Numbered from the stretch's first letter, positions 35,844-50,922 are shown. The stretch is DNA of 64,000 nucleotides from Streptomyces sp. NBC_00659 (GCF_036226925.1 NZ_CP109031.1:186001-250000); one strand, 5' to 3'. The notes: a model not told the origin generated them from the sequence alone. Program-made: numbers and translations.

Positions 35844-36446
35844 TCAGACGTACTCCGTCGCCGCGTCCAGCAACCAGTCCGCCAGATAGCCGGCGAAGGA
35901 CGAACGGACCAGTACCCAGAACCCGGCCCTGGGTTCCTCCCTGGCGACCAGGACGACCTGCGTGCGGCCCAGGGTCGTCTGGGCGCAACGGCCGGAGCCG
36001 AAGGCCCTCGGATGCAGATCCAGCGCGCAGCCGTGCGCCAGCAGATCGCGGGCGCGGGGACCTGTCACGAGGATCGTGGTGCGCTGGGCGGAGACGTCGG
36101 TGACGGAGACGGGCTCGTCTCCCGCTGCCTCCCGGATCCGGCGCTCCAGGTCCCGTTCACTGCCGGTCGGGCCGGCCACCAGCCATTCGTCCGGACCGAG
36201 CCACAGCACGGTCAGTTCCCCGGCGCGTACGACGGTGTCGGGTTCGAGGGGCAGTTGCAGGCCCAGTGCGAGCCCGACGGCGTCCGCCGCCGCTCCCTTG
36301 GCGTCGAGGCGCATGTTGATCTGGGCCAGGAACGGCAGTTCGGCCAGCCGGATCGCGCCCCCCGACGTGCGGGTCACGGTGGCCAGGCGGTCCGCGGCCT
36401 GCGACAAGGGGCTGCGGAGCGGGGCGGTCAGGGCGGTGTCAGCCAT
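35844..36446 (-). CDS. soxG: Sarcosine oxidase gamma subunit
   Basis: A 200-residue protein matching SoxG: RSPLSQAADRLATV, LAELPFLAQINMRLDA, LWLGPDEWLVAGP and SVTDVSAQRTTILVTGPRARD, a fold related to the glycine cleavage T protein. It is the gamma subunit of heterotetrameric sarcosine oxidase, which demethylates sarcosine to glycine and gives methylene-THF plus H2O2. ATG 36446 overlaps the end of soxDA by 8 bases, so they are translationally coupled. Last gene of the sox operon. Confidence 0.92.
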   Translation of the reverse strand: MADTALTAPLRSPLSQAADRLATVTRTSGGAIRLAELPFLAQINMRLDAKGAAADAVGLALGLQLPLEPDTVVRAGELTVLWLGPDEWLVAGPTGSERDLERRIREAAGDEPVSVTDVSAQRTTILVTGPRARDLLAHGCALDLHPRAFGSGRCAQTTLGRTQVVLVAREEPRAGFWVLVRSSFAGYLADWLLDAATEYV

Positions 36447-39400
36447 CGCGGCGGGCTCCCTCGGGGTCGTAGAGGACGGGGCTTGCGACGGTCACCGGGA
36501 CCAGCCGGTCACCGACGGGGGCGTACAGCCGCTCGCCGATGCGGTCACGGCCGCCCTTGATCAGGGCGAGCGCGAAGGTCCGGCCGAGGGCGGCACTGCG
36601 GTAGCTGGAGGTGACGTGGCCGAGCATCGGGACGGGCGGTGCGGGCAGCTCGCTGTCGGCGACCAGGTGAGTGCCCTCGGGGAGGAAGACGGCCGGGTCC
36701 ACAGGGAGCAGGCCGACGAGGTGCTTCCGGTCGGGGCGGACGGTGTCGGCGCGGGCGTGGGAGCGCTTGCCGATGAAGTCGGGCTTCTTCTTCGACACCG
36801 CCCAGCTCATGCCCAGGTCCTGCGGGGTGACCGTGCCGTCGGTGTCCTGACCGATGATCGGGTAGCCCTTCTCGGCACGCAGGACGTGCATGGTCTCGGT
36901 GCCGTACGGGGTGATGCCGTACGGGGAACCGGCCTCATGCAGTGCCTGCCACAGGGTGAGTGCTTCCCAGGGTGACACGTTGATCTCGTAGGCGAGTTCG
37001 CCGGAGAAACTGATCCGGCACACCCTGGCCCCGATGCCCGCGACGGTGGTCTCCCGCCATGCCATGAACGGGAAGTCGTCGTTGGCCACGGCCAGTTGGG
37101 GTGCCAGCGTGCCGAGGACGTCACGGGAGCGGGGGCCGACGAGGGCGACAGTGGCCCACTGTTCGGTCACGGATGTGCAGTTGACCTTCAGTTCGGGCCA
37201 CTCGGTCTGCAGCCACTCCTCCATCCAGTCCAGTACGACGGCCGCGTTTCCGGTCGTGGTGGTGACCAGGAAGCGGTCCTGGGTGAGGCGGATGACGGTG
37301 CCGTCGTCGAAGACCATGCCGTCCGGGCGGCACATCACGCCGTAGCGGATCATGCCGGCCTTCAGGGTGCTCATCATGTTGGTGTAGAGCCGGTCGAGGA
37401 AGACGCCCGCGTCCGGGCCCTGTATGTCGATCTTACCGAGGGTGGAGGCGTCCATGAAGGCCACGCCGTCGCGGGCGGCGGCGCACTCGCGCAGGACCGC
37501 GGCTTCCATGTCCTCGCCGTCCTGCGGGTAGTACCAGGGGCGCTTCCACTGGCCGACGTTCTCGAAGAGGGCGCCGTGCGCGACATGCCACTCGTGGATG
37601 GCGGTCGTGCGGACCGGGTCGCTCAGAACGCCGCGGTCACGGCCGGCGAGCGCCGCGAAGGAGACCGGCGTGTACGGCGGCCGGAACGTGGTCGTGCCGA
37701 GCGCGGAGATGTCCACGCCGAGCAGTTCGGCGACGACGCCGCCGGCCAGGAACCCGGAGGTCTTGCCCTGGTCGTTGGCGGTGCCCGCCGTCGTGTAGCG
37801 CTTGGTGTGCTCGACCGAGCGCAGACCGGCGCCGGCCGCCCGGGCCAGGTCGTCGACGGCGACGTCGCGTTGGAGGTCGACGAAGCGGGGCGAGTCCGGA
37901 GCACCGGGGACGACGTACACGTGCATCGCCGGCGTCTGGCGCGGCCGTGCGGCCACCGCCGGCAGGCTGGGCGCCTGCGGGGTGTAGCCCTCGGCCTCGA
38001 TCGCGCGGGCACCGGCGGCGGCGCCCTGGGCCAGGACCTCGGCCGGATCCAGGGCACCGCTCGCGCTGCCCGCGACCTCGACCGCCTGCCGGCAGGTGTC
38101 CGGCACGAAGAAGCCCAGTGCCTCGTCGTACCGCAGCTTGCCGCCCGACTGGCTGAACAGGTGGGCCACCGGGTTCCAGCCGCCGGAGACCAGCAGCAGG
38201 TCGGCAGTGAACTCCCGCTGTCCTTCGGACTCTCCGTACGGGGCGACGGTCACCGCGGTGAGCCGCGTGTCGCCCTTCGTGCCGGTGACGGCGTGTCCGG
38301 CCATCACCTCGATACCCGCCTGCCGAGCGCGCTCCGCCCACTCTCCTGGTGCGGGGCGGGTGTCGACGATCGCCGCGATGTCCACGCCCGCGGCGGTGAG
38401 GTCCAGCGCTGCATCGTAGGCACTGTCGTTGGTGGTGAGGACGACTGCATGGCGGCCGGGCAGCGCACCGTGACGGTTGACGTAGGTGCGGGCCGAGGCG
38501 GCGAGCATCACACCGGGGCGGTCGTTGTCCGCGAACGCCAGCGAGCGCTCGTGGGCGCCGGTGGCCAGGACCACGCGACGCGCCCGGATGCGCCAGACGC
38601 GCTCGCGGGAGACGTGCTCGGGGGCGTCGGCCCCGAGGTGGTTGGTACGGCGTTCGACGGCGAGGAGATGGTTGTCGTCGTAGTAGCCGAAGACGGTGGT
38701 ACGGCGCAGGATTCGCACCTCGGGGGCGTTGTCGAGCTGCCCGGTGACATCCGCCACCCAGTCGAGGTGTTCGGCCGTGCCCAGAAGGCTGCCGCCCGGC
38801 TCCGGTTGGTCGTCGGCGAGGATGACACGGGCTCCGCTGCGGACGGCGGCCGCCGCCGCGGCAAGGCCGGCCGGTCCCGCGCCGACGATCAGCAGGTCGC
38901 AGTGGGCGTGTACGGCGTCGTAGCGGGCGGGGTCCGGTTCGCCGGCGAGGCGGCCCCGGCCGGGGAGGCTGCTCGCGACCAGGCCGTCGTAGAGCTCGAC
39001 GGTGGTCGCGGGGAGCATCGGCTCGGGGAAGGGCGCCTCGATCTGGACGACCGCGTTGGGCTCCTCCACACCGGCCGAGAAGATGCCTCGGGGGCGGCCG
39101 AGTCTGATGCTGGTGCCGGCCTCGATGACGCCGTTGGCGAGGAGGGCGGAGGCGAGGGTGTCGCCTCGGACGCCCTGGTACTCGGTGCCGTCGAAGGTGA
39201 AGGTGAGGGGGGTGTCTCGGTGGATGCGGCCGCGGGTGGGGTGACGGAACGGCTGGCCCGCGGCGGAGCCACTGATGGAGGCAGCACCGCCACCGCTCCC
39301 ACCCGTCCCGTCGTGAAGGGGCTCCGTCCCCTTCACCGCCGTCGGCGGTGAAGGGGTCTTGTCCTCGGACTCCACCAGAGGGGGTATCCCCGGACAGGCT

Positions 39401-39696
39401 GAGCGCGCCGGGCGGGGCCCGGGCGTCGCCGGGCGTTCCTCACCCGCCGGGTACACCGCCAGGATCTCGTTCGTGGCCGTGTCCCGTACCGCGTTGAACC
39501 ACTTGCGGCAGCCCGCCGCGTGACTCCAGCGCTCGGCGAACGGGCCCTTCGGGTTGTCGCGGAAGAACAGATAGCGGGCCCACTCCTCGTCGGTGAGGGC
39601 CGAGGGGTCCTCGGGGTAGGGCACGTGGGCCTGGCCGCCGTAGTGGAACTCGGCCTCGTCGCGGGGCCCGCACCACGGGCAGGGGATGAGCAGCAT
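36439..39696 (-). CDS. Fused sarcosine oxidase delta-alpha subunits (SoxD-SoxA)
   Basis: One uninterrupted frame of 1085 residues. Residues 1-~90 are a complete SoxD (MLLIPCPWCGPRDEAEFHYG, zinc Cys pair, AAGCRKWFNAVRDT). A ~50-residue Pro/Gly/Ser-rich linker follows, then a full SoxA: GRIHRDTPLTFTFDG (ferredoxin-like fold), CDLLIVGAGPAGLAAAAAAV (dinucleotide binding), and a C-terminal GCV_T-type folate domain (FMDASTLGKIDIQGPDAGVF, ISFSGELAYEINVS). SoxA and SoxD are normally separate chains. The linker DNA contains a perfect 14-bp-arm palindrome (39328-39356). A GTG at about 39336 could restart translation for SoxA, but no ribosome site precedes it. Confidence 0.9.
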   Translation of the reverse strand: MLLIPCPWCGPRDEAEFHYGGQAHVPYPEDPSALTDEEWARYLFFRDNPKGPFAERWSHAAGCRKWFNAVRDTATNEILAVYPAGEERPATPGPRPARSACPGIPPLVESEDKTPSPPTAVKGTEPLHDGTGGSGGGAASISGSAAGQPFRHPTRGRIHRDTPLTFTFDGTEYQGVRGDTLASALLANGVIEAGTSIRLGRPRGIFSAGVEEPNAVVQIEAPFPEPMLPATTVELYDGLVASSLPGRGRLAGEPDPARYDAVHAHCDLLIVGAGPAGLAAAAAAVRSGARVILADDQPEPGGSLLGTAEHLDWVADVTGQLDNAPEVRILRRTTVFGYYDDNHLLAVERRTNHLGADAPEHVSRERVWRIRARRVVLATGAHERSLAFADNDRPGVMLAASARTYVNRHGALPGRHAVVLTTNDSAYDAALDLTAAGVDIAAIVDTRPAPGEWAERARQAGIEVMAGHAVTGTKGDTRLTAVTVAPYGESEGQREFTADLLLVSGGWNPVAHLFSQSGGKLRYDEALGFFVPDTCRQAVEVAGSASGALDPAEVLAQGAAAGARAIEAEGYTPQAPSLPAVAARPRQTPAMHVYVVPGAPDSPRFVDLQRDVAVDDLARAAGAGLRSVEHTKRYTTAGTANDQGKTSGFLAGGVVAELLGVDISALGTTTFRPPYTPVSFAALAGRDRGVLSDPVRTTAIHEWHVAHGALFENVGQWKRPWYYPQDGEDMEAAVLRECAAARDGVAFMDASTLGKIDIQGPDAGVFLDRLYTNMMSTLKAGMIRYGVMCRPDGMVFDDGTVIRLTQDRFLVTTTTGNAAVVLDWMEEWLQTEWPELKVNCTSVTEQWATVALVGPRSRDVLGTLAPQLAVANDDFPFMAWRETTVAGIGARVCRISFSGELAYEINVSPWEALTLWQALHEAGSPYGITPYGTETMHVLRAEKGYPIIGQDTDGTVTPQDLGMSWAVSKKKPDFIGKRSHARADTVRPDRKHLVGLLPVDPAVFLPEGTHLVADSELPAPPVPMLGHVTSSYRSAALGRTFALALIKGGRDRIGERLYAPVGDRLVPVTVASPVLYDPEGARRDG
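39313..39356. repeat. Nested perfect palindromes in the soxD-soxA linker
   Basis: CCCCTTCACCGCCG (39328-39341), one central T, CGGCGGTGAAGGGG (39343-39356). The left half can instead pair with GTGAAGGGG at 39313-39321 across CTCCGT, giving two alternative hairpins. It lies in frame in the linker. Confidence 0.85.
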
Positions 39697-39707
39697 GGTC
39701 GGGCTCC

Positions 39708-40940
39708 CTAGTGGGCCACCGCGGCAGCGCCGTGCTCGTCGACGAGCGCGCCGGTGGTGAAACGGTCGAGCGAGAAGGGGGCGTTGAGGGTGTGCGGGGC
39801 GTCGTGGGCGATGGTGTGGGCGTAGACCCAGCCCACGCCCGGCGTGGCTTTGAAGCCACCCGTGCCCCAGCCGCAGTTGAGGTAGAGATTGCCGACGGGG
39901 CTGAGCCCGACGATCGGTGAGGCGTCGGGGCTGACGTCGACGATGCCGCCCCAGGTGCGCAGCACGTGGGCGCGGGCGAAGACCGGGAAGAGCTCGAGGG
40001 CCGCGGACATCTGCTCTTCGATGATGCGGAAGGCGCCGCGCTGGGTGTAGGAGTTGTACGCGTCGATGCCCGCGCCCATCACCAGCTCGCCCTTGTGGGC
40101 CTGGCTGACGTACACGTGGACCGCGTTGGACATGACGACCGTCGGGTGCACCGGCTCCAGCAGCTCCGACACGAGCGCCTGCAACGGATGGCTCTGGACG
40201 GGGAGTTCGATTCCGGCCATGGCGGCGAGAACCGAGGTGTGGCCCGCCGAGCAGAGCGCGACCTTGCCCGCCGCGATGGGGCCGAGGTTCGTCCGGACAC
40301 CGACCACGCGGTTGCCGACCAGCTCCAGGCCGGTGACCTCGCAGTTCTGGATGATGTCGATGCCGGCGGCGTCCGCCGAGCGGGCCAGGCCCCAGGCCAC
40401 GTAGTCGTGTTTGGCGATCCCGGCGCGCGGCTGGTAGGTGGCGCCCAGGACCGGATAGCGCACGTCCGGTGAGATGTTGACGATCGGGCAGATTTCCTTG
40501 ACGCCGTCCGCGTCGAGCCACTCCGCGTCCACGCCGTTGAGGCGGTTCGCCTCGACGCGGCGCACGCTGTCGCGGACGTCCTGGAGGCTGTGGGCGAGGT
40601 TCAGTACACCACGCTGGGAGAAGAGGATCGGGTAGTCGAGCTCCTCCGCGAGTCCCTCCCACAGCTTGAGCGCGTGCTCGTAGATGCCGGCGCTCTCGTC
40701 CCACAGGTAGTTGGAGCGGATGATGGTGGTGTTGCGGGCCATGTTGCCGCCGGCCAGCCAGCCCTTCTCCAGCACGGCGACGTTGGTGATGCCGTGGTTC
40801 TTCGCAAGGTAGTGGGCGGTGGCGAGGCCGTGGCCGCCGCCGCCCACGATCACCACGTCGTACGAACGCTTCGGCTCGGGTGTGCGCCAGAGGAAATCCG
40901 GGTGGTCCGGGAGGTCGGTGCCTGGGGTGAGGGGGCTCAT
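39708..40940 (-). CDS. soxB: Sarcosine oxidase beta subunit
   Basis: A 410-residue flavoprotein subunit: FAD-binding [40 protein letters not shown] (the covalent-FMN/FAD region of SoxB), [20 protein letters not shown] and the C-terminal [21 protein letters not shown] 40940 follows GGAG at 8 bases. Eleven bases separate its stop from soxDA. SoxB carries the site of sarcosine oxidation in the SoxBDAG complex. Confidence 0.94.
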   Translation of the reverse strand: MSPLTPGTDLPDHPDFLWRTPEPKRSYDVVIVGGGGHGLATAHYLAKNHGITNVAVLEKGWLAGGNMARNTTIIRSNYLWDESAGIYEHALKLWEGLAEELDYPILFSQRGVLNLAHSLQDVRDSVRRVEANRLNGVDAEWLDADGVKEICPIVNISPDVRYPVLGATYQPRAGIAKHDYVAWGLARSADAAGIDIIQNCEVTGLELVGNRVVGVRTNLGPIAAGKVALCSAGHTSVLAAMAGIELPVQSHPLQALVSELLEPVHPTVVMSNAVHVYVSQAHKGELVMGAGIDAYNSYTQRGAFRIIEEQMSAALELFPVFARAHVLRTWGGIVDVSPDASPIVGLSPVGNLYLNCGWGTGGFKATPGVGWVYAHTIAHDAPHTLNAPFSLDRFTTGALVDEHGAAAVAH

Positions 40941-40998
40941 CGGACGTCTCCGTCTTCTGAAAGGAACGGATACAGCGGGTGCTCGGGGGCCGTCACGT

Positions 40999-41457
40999 TC
41001 ATACGGCGTTCGCGTTCCTCTCGGCGGCTTCGACGACATTGGCGAGCAGTACGGTCCGCGTCATGGGTCCTACGCCCCCGGGCATCGGCGCGAGCCACCC
41101 GGCGACCGAGGCCGCGTCCGGGTGTACGTCGCCGACCAGCCCGAGGTCGGTGCGGGTGATGCCGACGTCCTGGACGATGTGGCCGGTGCAGGTCAGGTCG
41201 GCGTCGGGTTCGTCGATGACGGCCTCGGCCTGCGTGGCGTCGGCGGGCAGTTCACGGCGGATGGAGGCGACGCCGGTCTGCGCGCAGTTCCGGTGCTTGC
41301 CTCCGACGTGGGCGCGGCTGCCGGGGTCGTCGTCGGCCAGGACCGTGCCGAGCCCCGGCGGACGACCGCCCGCGGCGGTCGACTTGGCCACACGCTCGGC
41401 GAGTTCGCGGCGGATCGCGGCGGTGGTCGCCTTGCCGTCCAGCAACTGAGCGGTCAC
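40999..41457 (-). pseudogene. folD: FolD with large in-frame internal deletion
   Basis: GTG 41457 follows AAGGAG. The first 96 residues match the N-terminus of methylene-THF dehydrogenase/cyclohydrolase ([52 protein letters not shown]), then jump to the C-terminal block ([37 protein letters not shown]). About 130 residues, most of the NADP-binding domain, are missing but the frame is preserved. His50 replaces the Tyr found at this place in active enzymes; Lys54 is kept. Full-length FolD is ~285 residues, this is 152. It sits in the operon between the dimethylglycine flavoprotein and soxB. Probably inactive as a dehydrogenase. Confidence 0.8.
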
Positions 41458-41487
41458 CGACAGTGCTCCTTGTCTCGAAGTCGACAC

Positions 41488-44015
<2,528 letters not shown>

Positions 44016-44100
44016 TCAATGTGCCCGCCGCGGGGATGGGGTGTCAAGGGGGCCGTGACGTCGGAAAACAGGCCGAAACACCGCCCGGAACACGGCAATG

Positions 44101-44140
44101 CCCGGCGGGCGGCGCGCACCTGCGCGCACCGCCCGCCGGG
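44101..44140 (-). terminator. Strong hairpin after the betaine-binding protein gene
   Basis: CCCGGCGGGCGG (44101-44112) pairs with CCGCCCGCCGGG (44129-44140), 12 bp perfect, with a GCGC-rich loop. It is 28 bases downstream of the stop at 44168 and also lies ahead of the next operon's promoter. Confidence 0.8.
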
Positions 44141-44167
44141 CATGTCCGACCGGCTTGTGACCTCGGC

Positions 44168-45136
44168 CTACTTGATCCAGGCGTCCACCTTGTCCTTGTT
44201 GGCGTCCACCCACTTCTTCGCCGCCGCCTCGTCGGACAGCTTGTCCTGGGCAATGTATTTGGCGACCGTGTTCTGGTCCTCGTTCGTCCAGTTGAAGTTC
44301 TTCACCAGGTTGTGGGCGGGGCTGCCCGACTTGGCGAACTTCGAGCTGACGATCTTGTCCAGGTTGTAGACGGGATAGTCGCAGGCGACCTTCTCCGCAA
44401 CGGCGTCACAGCCGGTCGTGTACTTCGGCAGGGAGACCTTCTTCAGCGGCACCTCGGACAGGAACCACTGCGGCTCGTAGAAGTAGCCGATCACCCACTT
44501 CTTGTTCTTCTCGGCGTCCCGGAAGGACTGGATGAGCGCGGTCTCGCTGCCCGCGTACACCACCTTGAAGTCCAGCTTCAGGTTCTTCACCAGGGCCGCG
44601 TCGTTCGTGACGTACGACGGGTCGCCGTCGAGGAGCTGTCCCTTGCCGCCCGACTCGGACGTCTTGAACTCGGACGCGTACTTGTTCAGGTTCTTGTAGT
44701 CGAGGATGTCGGGGTGCGCCTTGGCCAGCCACGGCGGCACGTACCAGCCGATGACGCCCTTGTTGCCGGTCTCGCCGGCCTCGACCGCGGTCTTCTGCTG
44801 GGTGATGTACTTCTTCTTCAGGTCGTCGTGGCCCCAGTTCTCCAGGACGGCGTCGACCTCGCCGGTGCCGAAGCCCTGCCAGGCGATCTCTTCCTTCAGG
44901 TTCTTCTTGTCGACCTTGCAGCCGAGGTTGTGCTCGGCGACGTACGCGACGACCGCCGCGTCGGCCTCGTAGCCCACCCAGGGATTGACCGCGAGGTTGA
45001 ACGTGCCGCACTTGCCCGAGCTGCCCGCGCTGTTCGAACCCGGGGAGGAGTCGCCGACCTTCGCCCCGCCGCACGCGGTGAGGGTGAGGCCGAGGACGGC
45101 CAGGCCGGCCGTGCCGGCTCGCCAGTATCTTGCCAT
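44168..45136 (-). CDS. Glycine betaine/choline ABC transporter binding lipoprotein
   Basis: A 322-residue lipoprotein with lipobox LTAC at the N-terminus and an OpuAC/ProX-type fold: NLAVNPWVGYEADAAVVAYV, LENWGHDDLKKKYI, GVIGWYVPPWLAKAHPDILD, GYFYEPQWFLSEVPLKKVSL and NWTNEDQNTVAKYIAQDKLS. The Trp/Tyr-rich motifs form the aromatic cage for quaternary amines in this family. It is the last gene of the betB-ATPase-permease-binding protein operon and supplies substrate to the demethylation pathway. Confidence 0.93.
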   Translation of the reverse strand: MARYWRAGTAGLAVLGLTLTACGGAKVGDSSPGSNSAGSSGKCGTFNLAVNPWVGYEADAAVVAYVAEHNLGCKVDKKNLKEEIAWQGFGTGEVDAVLENWGHDDLKKKYITQQKTAVEAGETGNKGVIGWYVPPWLAKAHPDILDYKNLNKYASEFKTSESGGKGQLLDGDPSYVTNDAALVKNLKLDFKVVYAGSETALIQSFRDAEKNKKWVIGYFYEPQWFLSEVPLKKVSLPKYTTGCDAVAEKVACDYPVYNLDKIVSSKFAKSGSPAHNLVKNFNWTNEDQNTVAKYIAQDKLSDEAAAKKWVDANKDKVDAWIK

Positions 45137-45149
45137 GGTGTCGTGCTCC

Positions 45150-47158
45150 TTAAGCGCCCGCGCGACGCGCCGCTGCCTGAGTGATCCGGTCGAACATGAC
45201 TCCGAGCAGTACGATGGCGGATCCCGCCGCCAGCCCCTTGCCGTACAGCTCTCCCTGCGAGAATCCGGCCACGACGTCGTAGCCGAGGGCCCCTGCTCCT
45301 ACCAGGCCGCCCACAACAACCATCGACAGCACGTAGATCAGGCCCTGGTTGGTCGCGAGCGTCAGGGCGCTGCGTGCCATCGGCAGTTGAACCTTGGTGA
45401 TGATCTGCCAGGTGTTGCACCCGGCGGAGGCGGCCGCCTCCACGGTGGTCTCGGGCACGGCCCGGATCCCGTCGGCGATGATCTTCATGGCGACCGGCGC
45501 ACCGTAGACGATCGCGGCGACGATGGCCGTGAAACGGGTGGCACCGAACAGCGCGAGGAACGGCACGAGATAGACGAACGGCGGCATGACCTGGGCCGCG
45601 TCCAGGGTGGGCCGGATCAGCCGGTCCACGAGCGTGCTGCGCCCCATCCACACGCCGAAGACGATGCCGAGCACCATCACCAGCACCGTGGCGACGAGCG
45701 TCGAGGCCAGCGTCGTCATGCCGTCCGACCACACACCCGTACCGACCAGCAGGCCCACGCACACGGCCGTGGTGACCCCGGCCTTCCAGCTGCCGAACAC
45801 CACGCCCAGTGCGACCAGCACCGTGCCGACGAGCCACCACGGGGAGTCGGTGAGCAGCGTCTGGAACGGGTTGAGCAGGCCGTTGGTGATGGCGTCGCGG
45901 AAGGCGTTGGTCAGACCCGACAGGTTGTCCTGCGCCCAGTTGGTCGCGGTGTCCGCCGCACTCGCGATGTGGTGGCCGATCGTGCCGTCGCCGGGGAAGT
46001 CCGCCGCCCACAGATAGGTGTGCGACAGGTGGATCAGGACCGCCGTGACCACAGCGCCCGCGCCCAGCAGTGGCCGCCGCCACTTCACGAAGCGGTTCTC
46101 GGAACGCCGCGCGCTCTCCTCGCGGGCGCTGGCCGCGGTCGTGACCCGGTCCAGGACGATCGCCATGACCACGATGGCGAGACCCGCGTTGAAGGCCGTG
46201 CCGACGTCGAGCGACTGCAGTGCCTGGAGGACGTTCACACCGAGACCCGGCGCGTTGATCAGGGCCGCGATGGTCACCATGGCCAAGGCGGCCATGATGG
46301 TCTGGTTGACACCCATCACCACCGTCCGCTTGGACATCGGCAGCAGGACTTTGAGCAGGGACTGACGGCGGGTGGCGCCCAGGGACTCGGCCGCCTCGAC
46401 GGTCGTCTTCGACACGTTGCGGATGGCGTGCGCGGTGATGCGGATCGTCGGCGGGGCCGCGTAGATCACGGTGGCGATGGTGGCGGACGCTCCGCCGATG
46501 AGGAAGAACAGGGTCAGCGGTGCCAGGTAGACGAAGGTCGGCATCGTCTGCATGAAGTCCAGGAAGGGCGCCATGATCCGGTTGAACCGGTCCGACAGCC
46601 CGGCCCACACCCCGAGCGGGATCGCGAACAGCAGGGCCACGAACACCGCGGAGAGGGTCAGGGCGAGGGTGTCCATGCTCTCCTGCCACAACCCCTGCAG
46701 CCCGAAGAAGGTGAAGCCCGCCACGGCCAGCAGCGCGACCCGCCAGTTCCCCACGGCCCAGGAGACGTACCCGGCGATGCCGACGACGCCGAGCCAGCCG
46801 ACCTGCGGGACCGGGCGGGCCCCCGACGGCTGGGAGATCAGGTGCTGGATGAAGGTCACCAGGTTGTCGATGACCAGCCGGATCTCGTTGAAGAAGTACA
46901 GGAAGAGCGGGTTGGAATTGCGATCGGCGCCGATGGAGTCGTTGACGTCGTTGATCCACCGGTGCAGATCGGTCAGATCCGCCGCCGCCAGCGGCAGGGT
47001 CTGCTTTCCGCGCAGGACGGCGAACAGCACCAGCCAGACGACGAGGATCGCGCCGATCACCATGGGCCGGCTGACCTTGCGCGCGCCCTCGGCGTGCGCG
47101 GCCGACTTCACGGCCTCCGTTTTTTCGGGTTTCCGGGATTTCTCGATGGCGACGGTCA

Positions 47159-47159
<1 letters not shown>
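45150..47159 (-). CDS. Glycine betaine ABC permease, two permease domains in one chain
   Basis: 669 residues with two BPD_transp_1 units in tandem, each with its EAA-type loop: EAAESLGATRRQSLLKVLLP in the first half and EAAASAGCNTWQIITKVQLP in the second, separated by helices and an extracellular linker. This is a fused duplication of the ProW/OpuAB permease. The ATG at 47159 overlaps the ATPase stop (TGATG), so translation is coupled; a GTG one codon upstream is possible. Confidence 0.92.
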
Positions 47160-49730
<2,571 letters not shown>

Positions 49731-49756
49731 TCGCCAAGCCCTTCAGCCGTTACGCG

Positions 49757-49771
49757 TTGCGCATCGTGCAT
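49757..49771. promoter_or_regulatory. Betaine-regulon dyad, betB side
   Basis: TTGCGCATCGTGCAT, TTGC-N7-GCAT with one mismatch to the regulon dyad, 27 bases upstream of the betB start. Confidence 0.5.
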
Positions 49772-49917
49772 TCAATTGCTTGTGGTGGAACACCATGGCG
49801 AACGCCACAGACCTACGTCAAGGGGTTGGCGGATGACGATTTCGCAAGGGGCCCATCGACCCTTCTCTCTTGACCGATGACCCCCTCCACCCCAACCATG
49901 TTGCGTATCGCTCACCG

Positions 49918-49933
49918 AGTTGCGCAATACGCA
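49918..49933. promoter_or_regulatory. Betaine-regulon dyad, purU side
   Basis: GTTGCGCAATACGCAC (TTGCG-CAATA-CGCA), 17 bases upstream of purU; a further TTGCGTAT at 49900-49907 pairs with its ATACGCA. Confidence 0.65.
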
Positions 49934-49949
49934 CCGACGGAGGCCGCGC

Positions 49950-50822
49950 GTGTCCCCTCGACCGCAACCTGGCCGTGAGTACGTCCTCACCCTCTCGTGT
50001 CCTGACAGCGCCGGCCTGGTCCACGCCGTGAGCGGCTTCCTCGTCAGGAACTCGGGAAACATCCTGGAGAGCCAGCAGTTCGACGATCGACTCCAGGGCC
50101 GTTTCTTCATGAGGGTTCACTTCGACGTCTCCGACCCTGACGCGAATGCGAAAACTCTGCGTTACCGATTCGGTCCCGTCGCCGAGGCCTACCGCATCGC
50201 CTGGACCCTGAGCGAAGCGTCGACCCCGACCCGGACGCTGATCATGGTGTCCAAGTTCGGCCACTGCCTGAACGATCTGCTCTTCCGCCGGCGCACCGGT
50301 GCCCTCAACATCGACATCCCCGCGATCGTCTCCAACCACCGGGACTTCGAGAGCCTGGCAGAGACGTACGGCGTCCCGTTCCACCACATCCCGGTCACCA
50401 AGGACACCAAGGCCGAGGCCGAGGCGCGCCTGCTGGAGCTGGTCCACGACCTGGAGATCGACCTCGTTGTGCTGGCCCGCTACATGCAGGTCCTCTCCGA
50501 CGACCTGTGCAAGCGGTTCGAGGGCCGCGCCATCAACATCCACCACTCATTCCTGCCCAGCTTCAAGGGCGCGCGCCCGTACGAGCAGGCCTACGCCCGC
50601 GGCGTGAAGCTCGTGGGGGCGACGGCGCACTACGTGACATCGGACCTGGACGAAGGGCAGATCATCGAGCAGGACGTGGTCCGGGTGGACCACTCGCTCG
50701 ACCCCGGGGACCTGGTCACGGTCGGGCGGGACGTGGAGGCACAGGTACTCGCGCACGCGGTGAAGTGGCACAGCGAGAGCCGCGTCATGGTGGACGGCAA
50801 CCGCACGGTGGTCTTCCGCTGA
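49950..50822 (+). CDS. purU: Formyltetrahydrofolate deformylase
   Basis: A 290-residue PurU: N-terminal ACT domain (YVLTLSCPDSAGLVHAVSGF, SQQFDDRLQGRFFMRVHFD) and C-terminal formyl-transferase fold with the catalytic Asn-x-His (INIHHSFLPSFKGARPYEQA) and Asp (TSDLDEGQIIEQ). It hydrolyses 10-formyl-THF to formate and THF, freeing folate when betaine demethylation loads the one-carbon pool. GTG 49950 follows GGAGG at 7 bases. It is divergent from betB with regulon dyads in the spacer, tying it to the betaine regulon. Confidence 0.94.
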   Translation: MSPRPQPGREYVLTLSCPDSAGLVHAVSGFLVRNSGNILESQQFDDRLQGRFFMRVHFDVSDPDANAKTLRYRFGPVAEAYRIAWTLSEASTPTRTLIMVSKFGHCLNDLLFRRRTGALNIDIPAIVSNHRDFESLAETYGVPFHHIPVTKDTKAEAEARLLELVHDLEIDLVVLARYMQVLSDDLCKRFEGRAINIHHSFLPSFKGARPYEQAYARGVKLVGATAHYVTSDLDEGQIIEQDVVRVDHSLDPGDLVTVGRDVEAQVLAHAVKWHSESRVMVDGNRTVVFR

Positions 50823-50836
50823 GCGGTACGGCACGA

Positions 50837-50865
50837 GGGGCGGGGCCGGATTCCGGCCCCGCCCC
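50837..50865. terminator. Bidirectional terminator between purU and the MetF-like gene
   Basis: GGGGCGGGGCCGGA and TCCGGCCCCGCCCC form a perfect 14-bp stem around one T. It lies between two convergent genes. Confidence 0.85.
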
Positions 50866-50922
50866 CGTCGTATACGAACCCGGGCGTCCTCCTGGACGAG
50901 GTGACCCGCTCCGGCGGCCGGT

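Noticed and set aside
37096..39351. A 751-codon plus-strand frame opposite soxDA
   Set aside because: Gly/Val/Arg-rich antisense shadow; soxDA has recognisable subunit motifs throughout.
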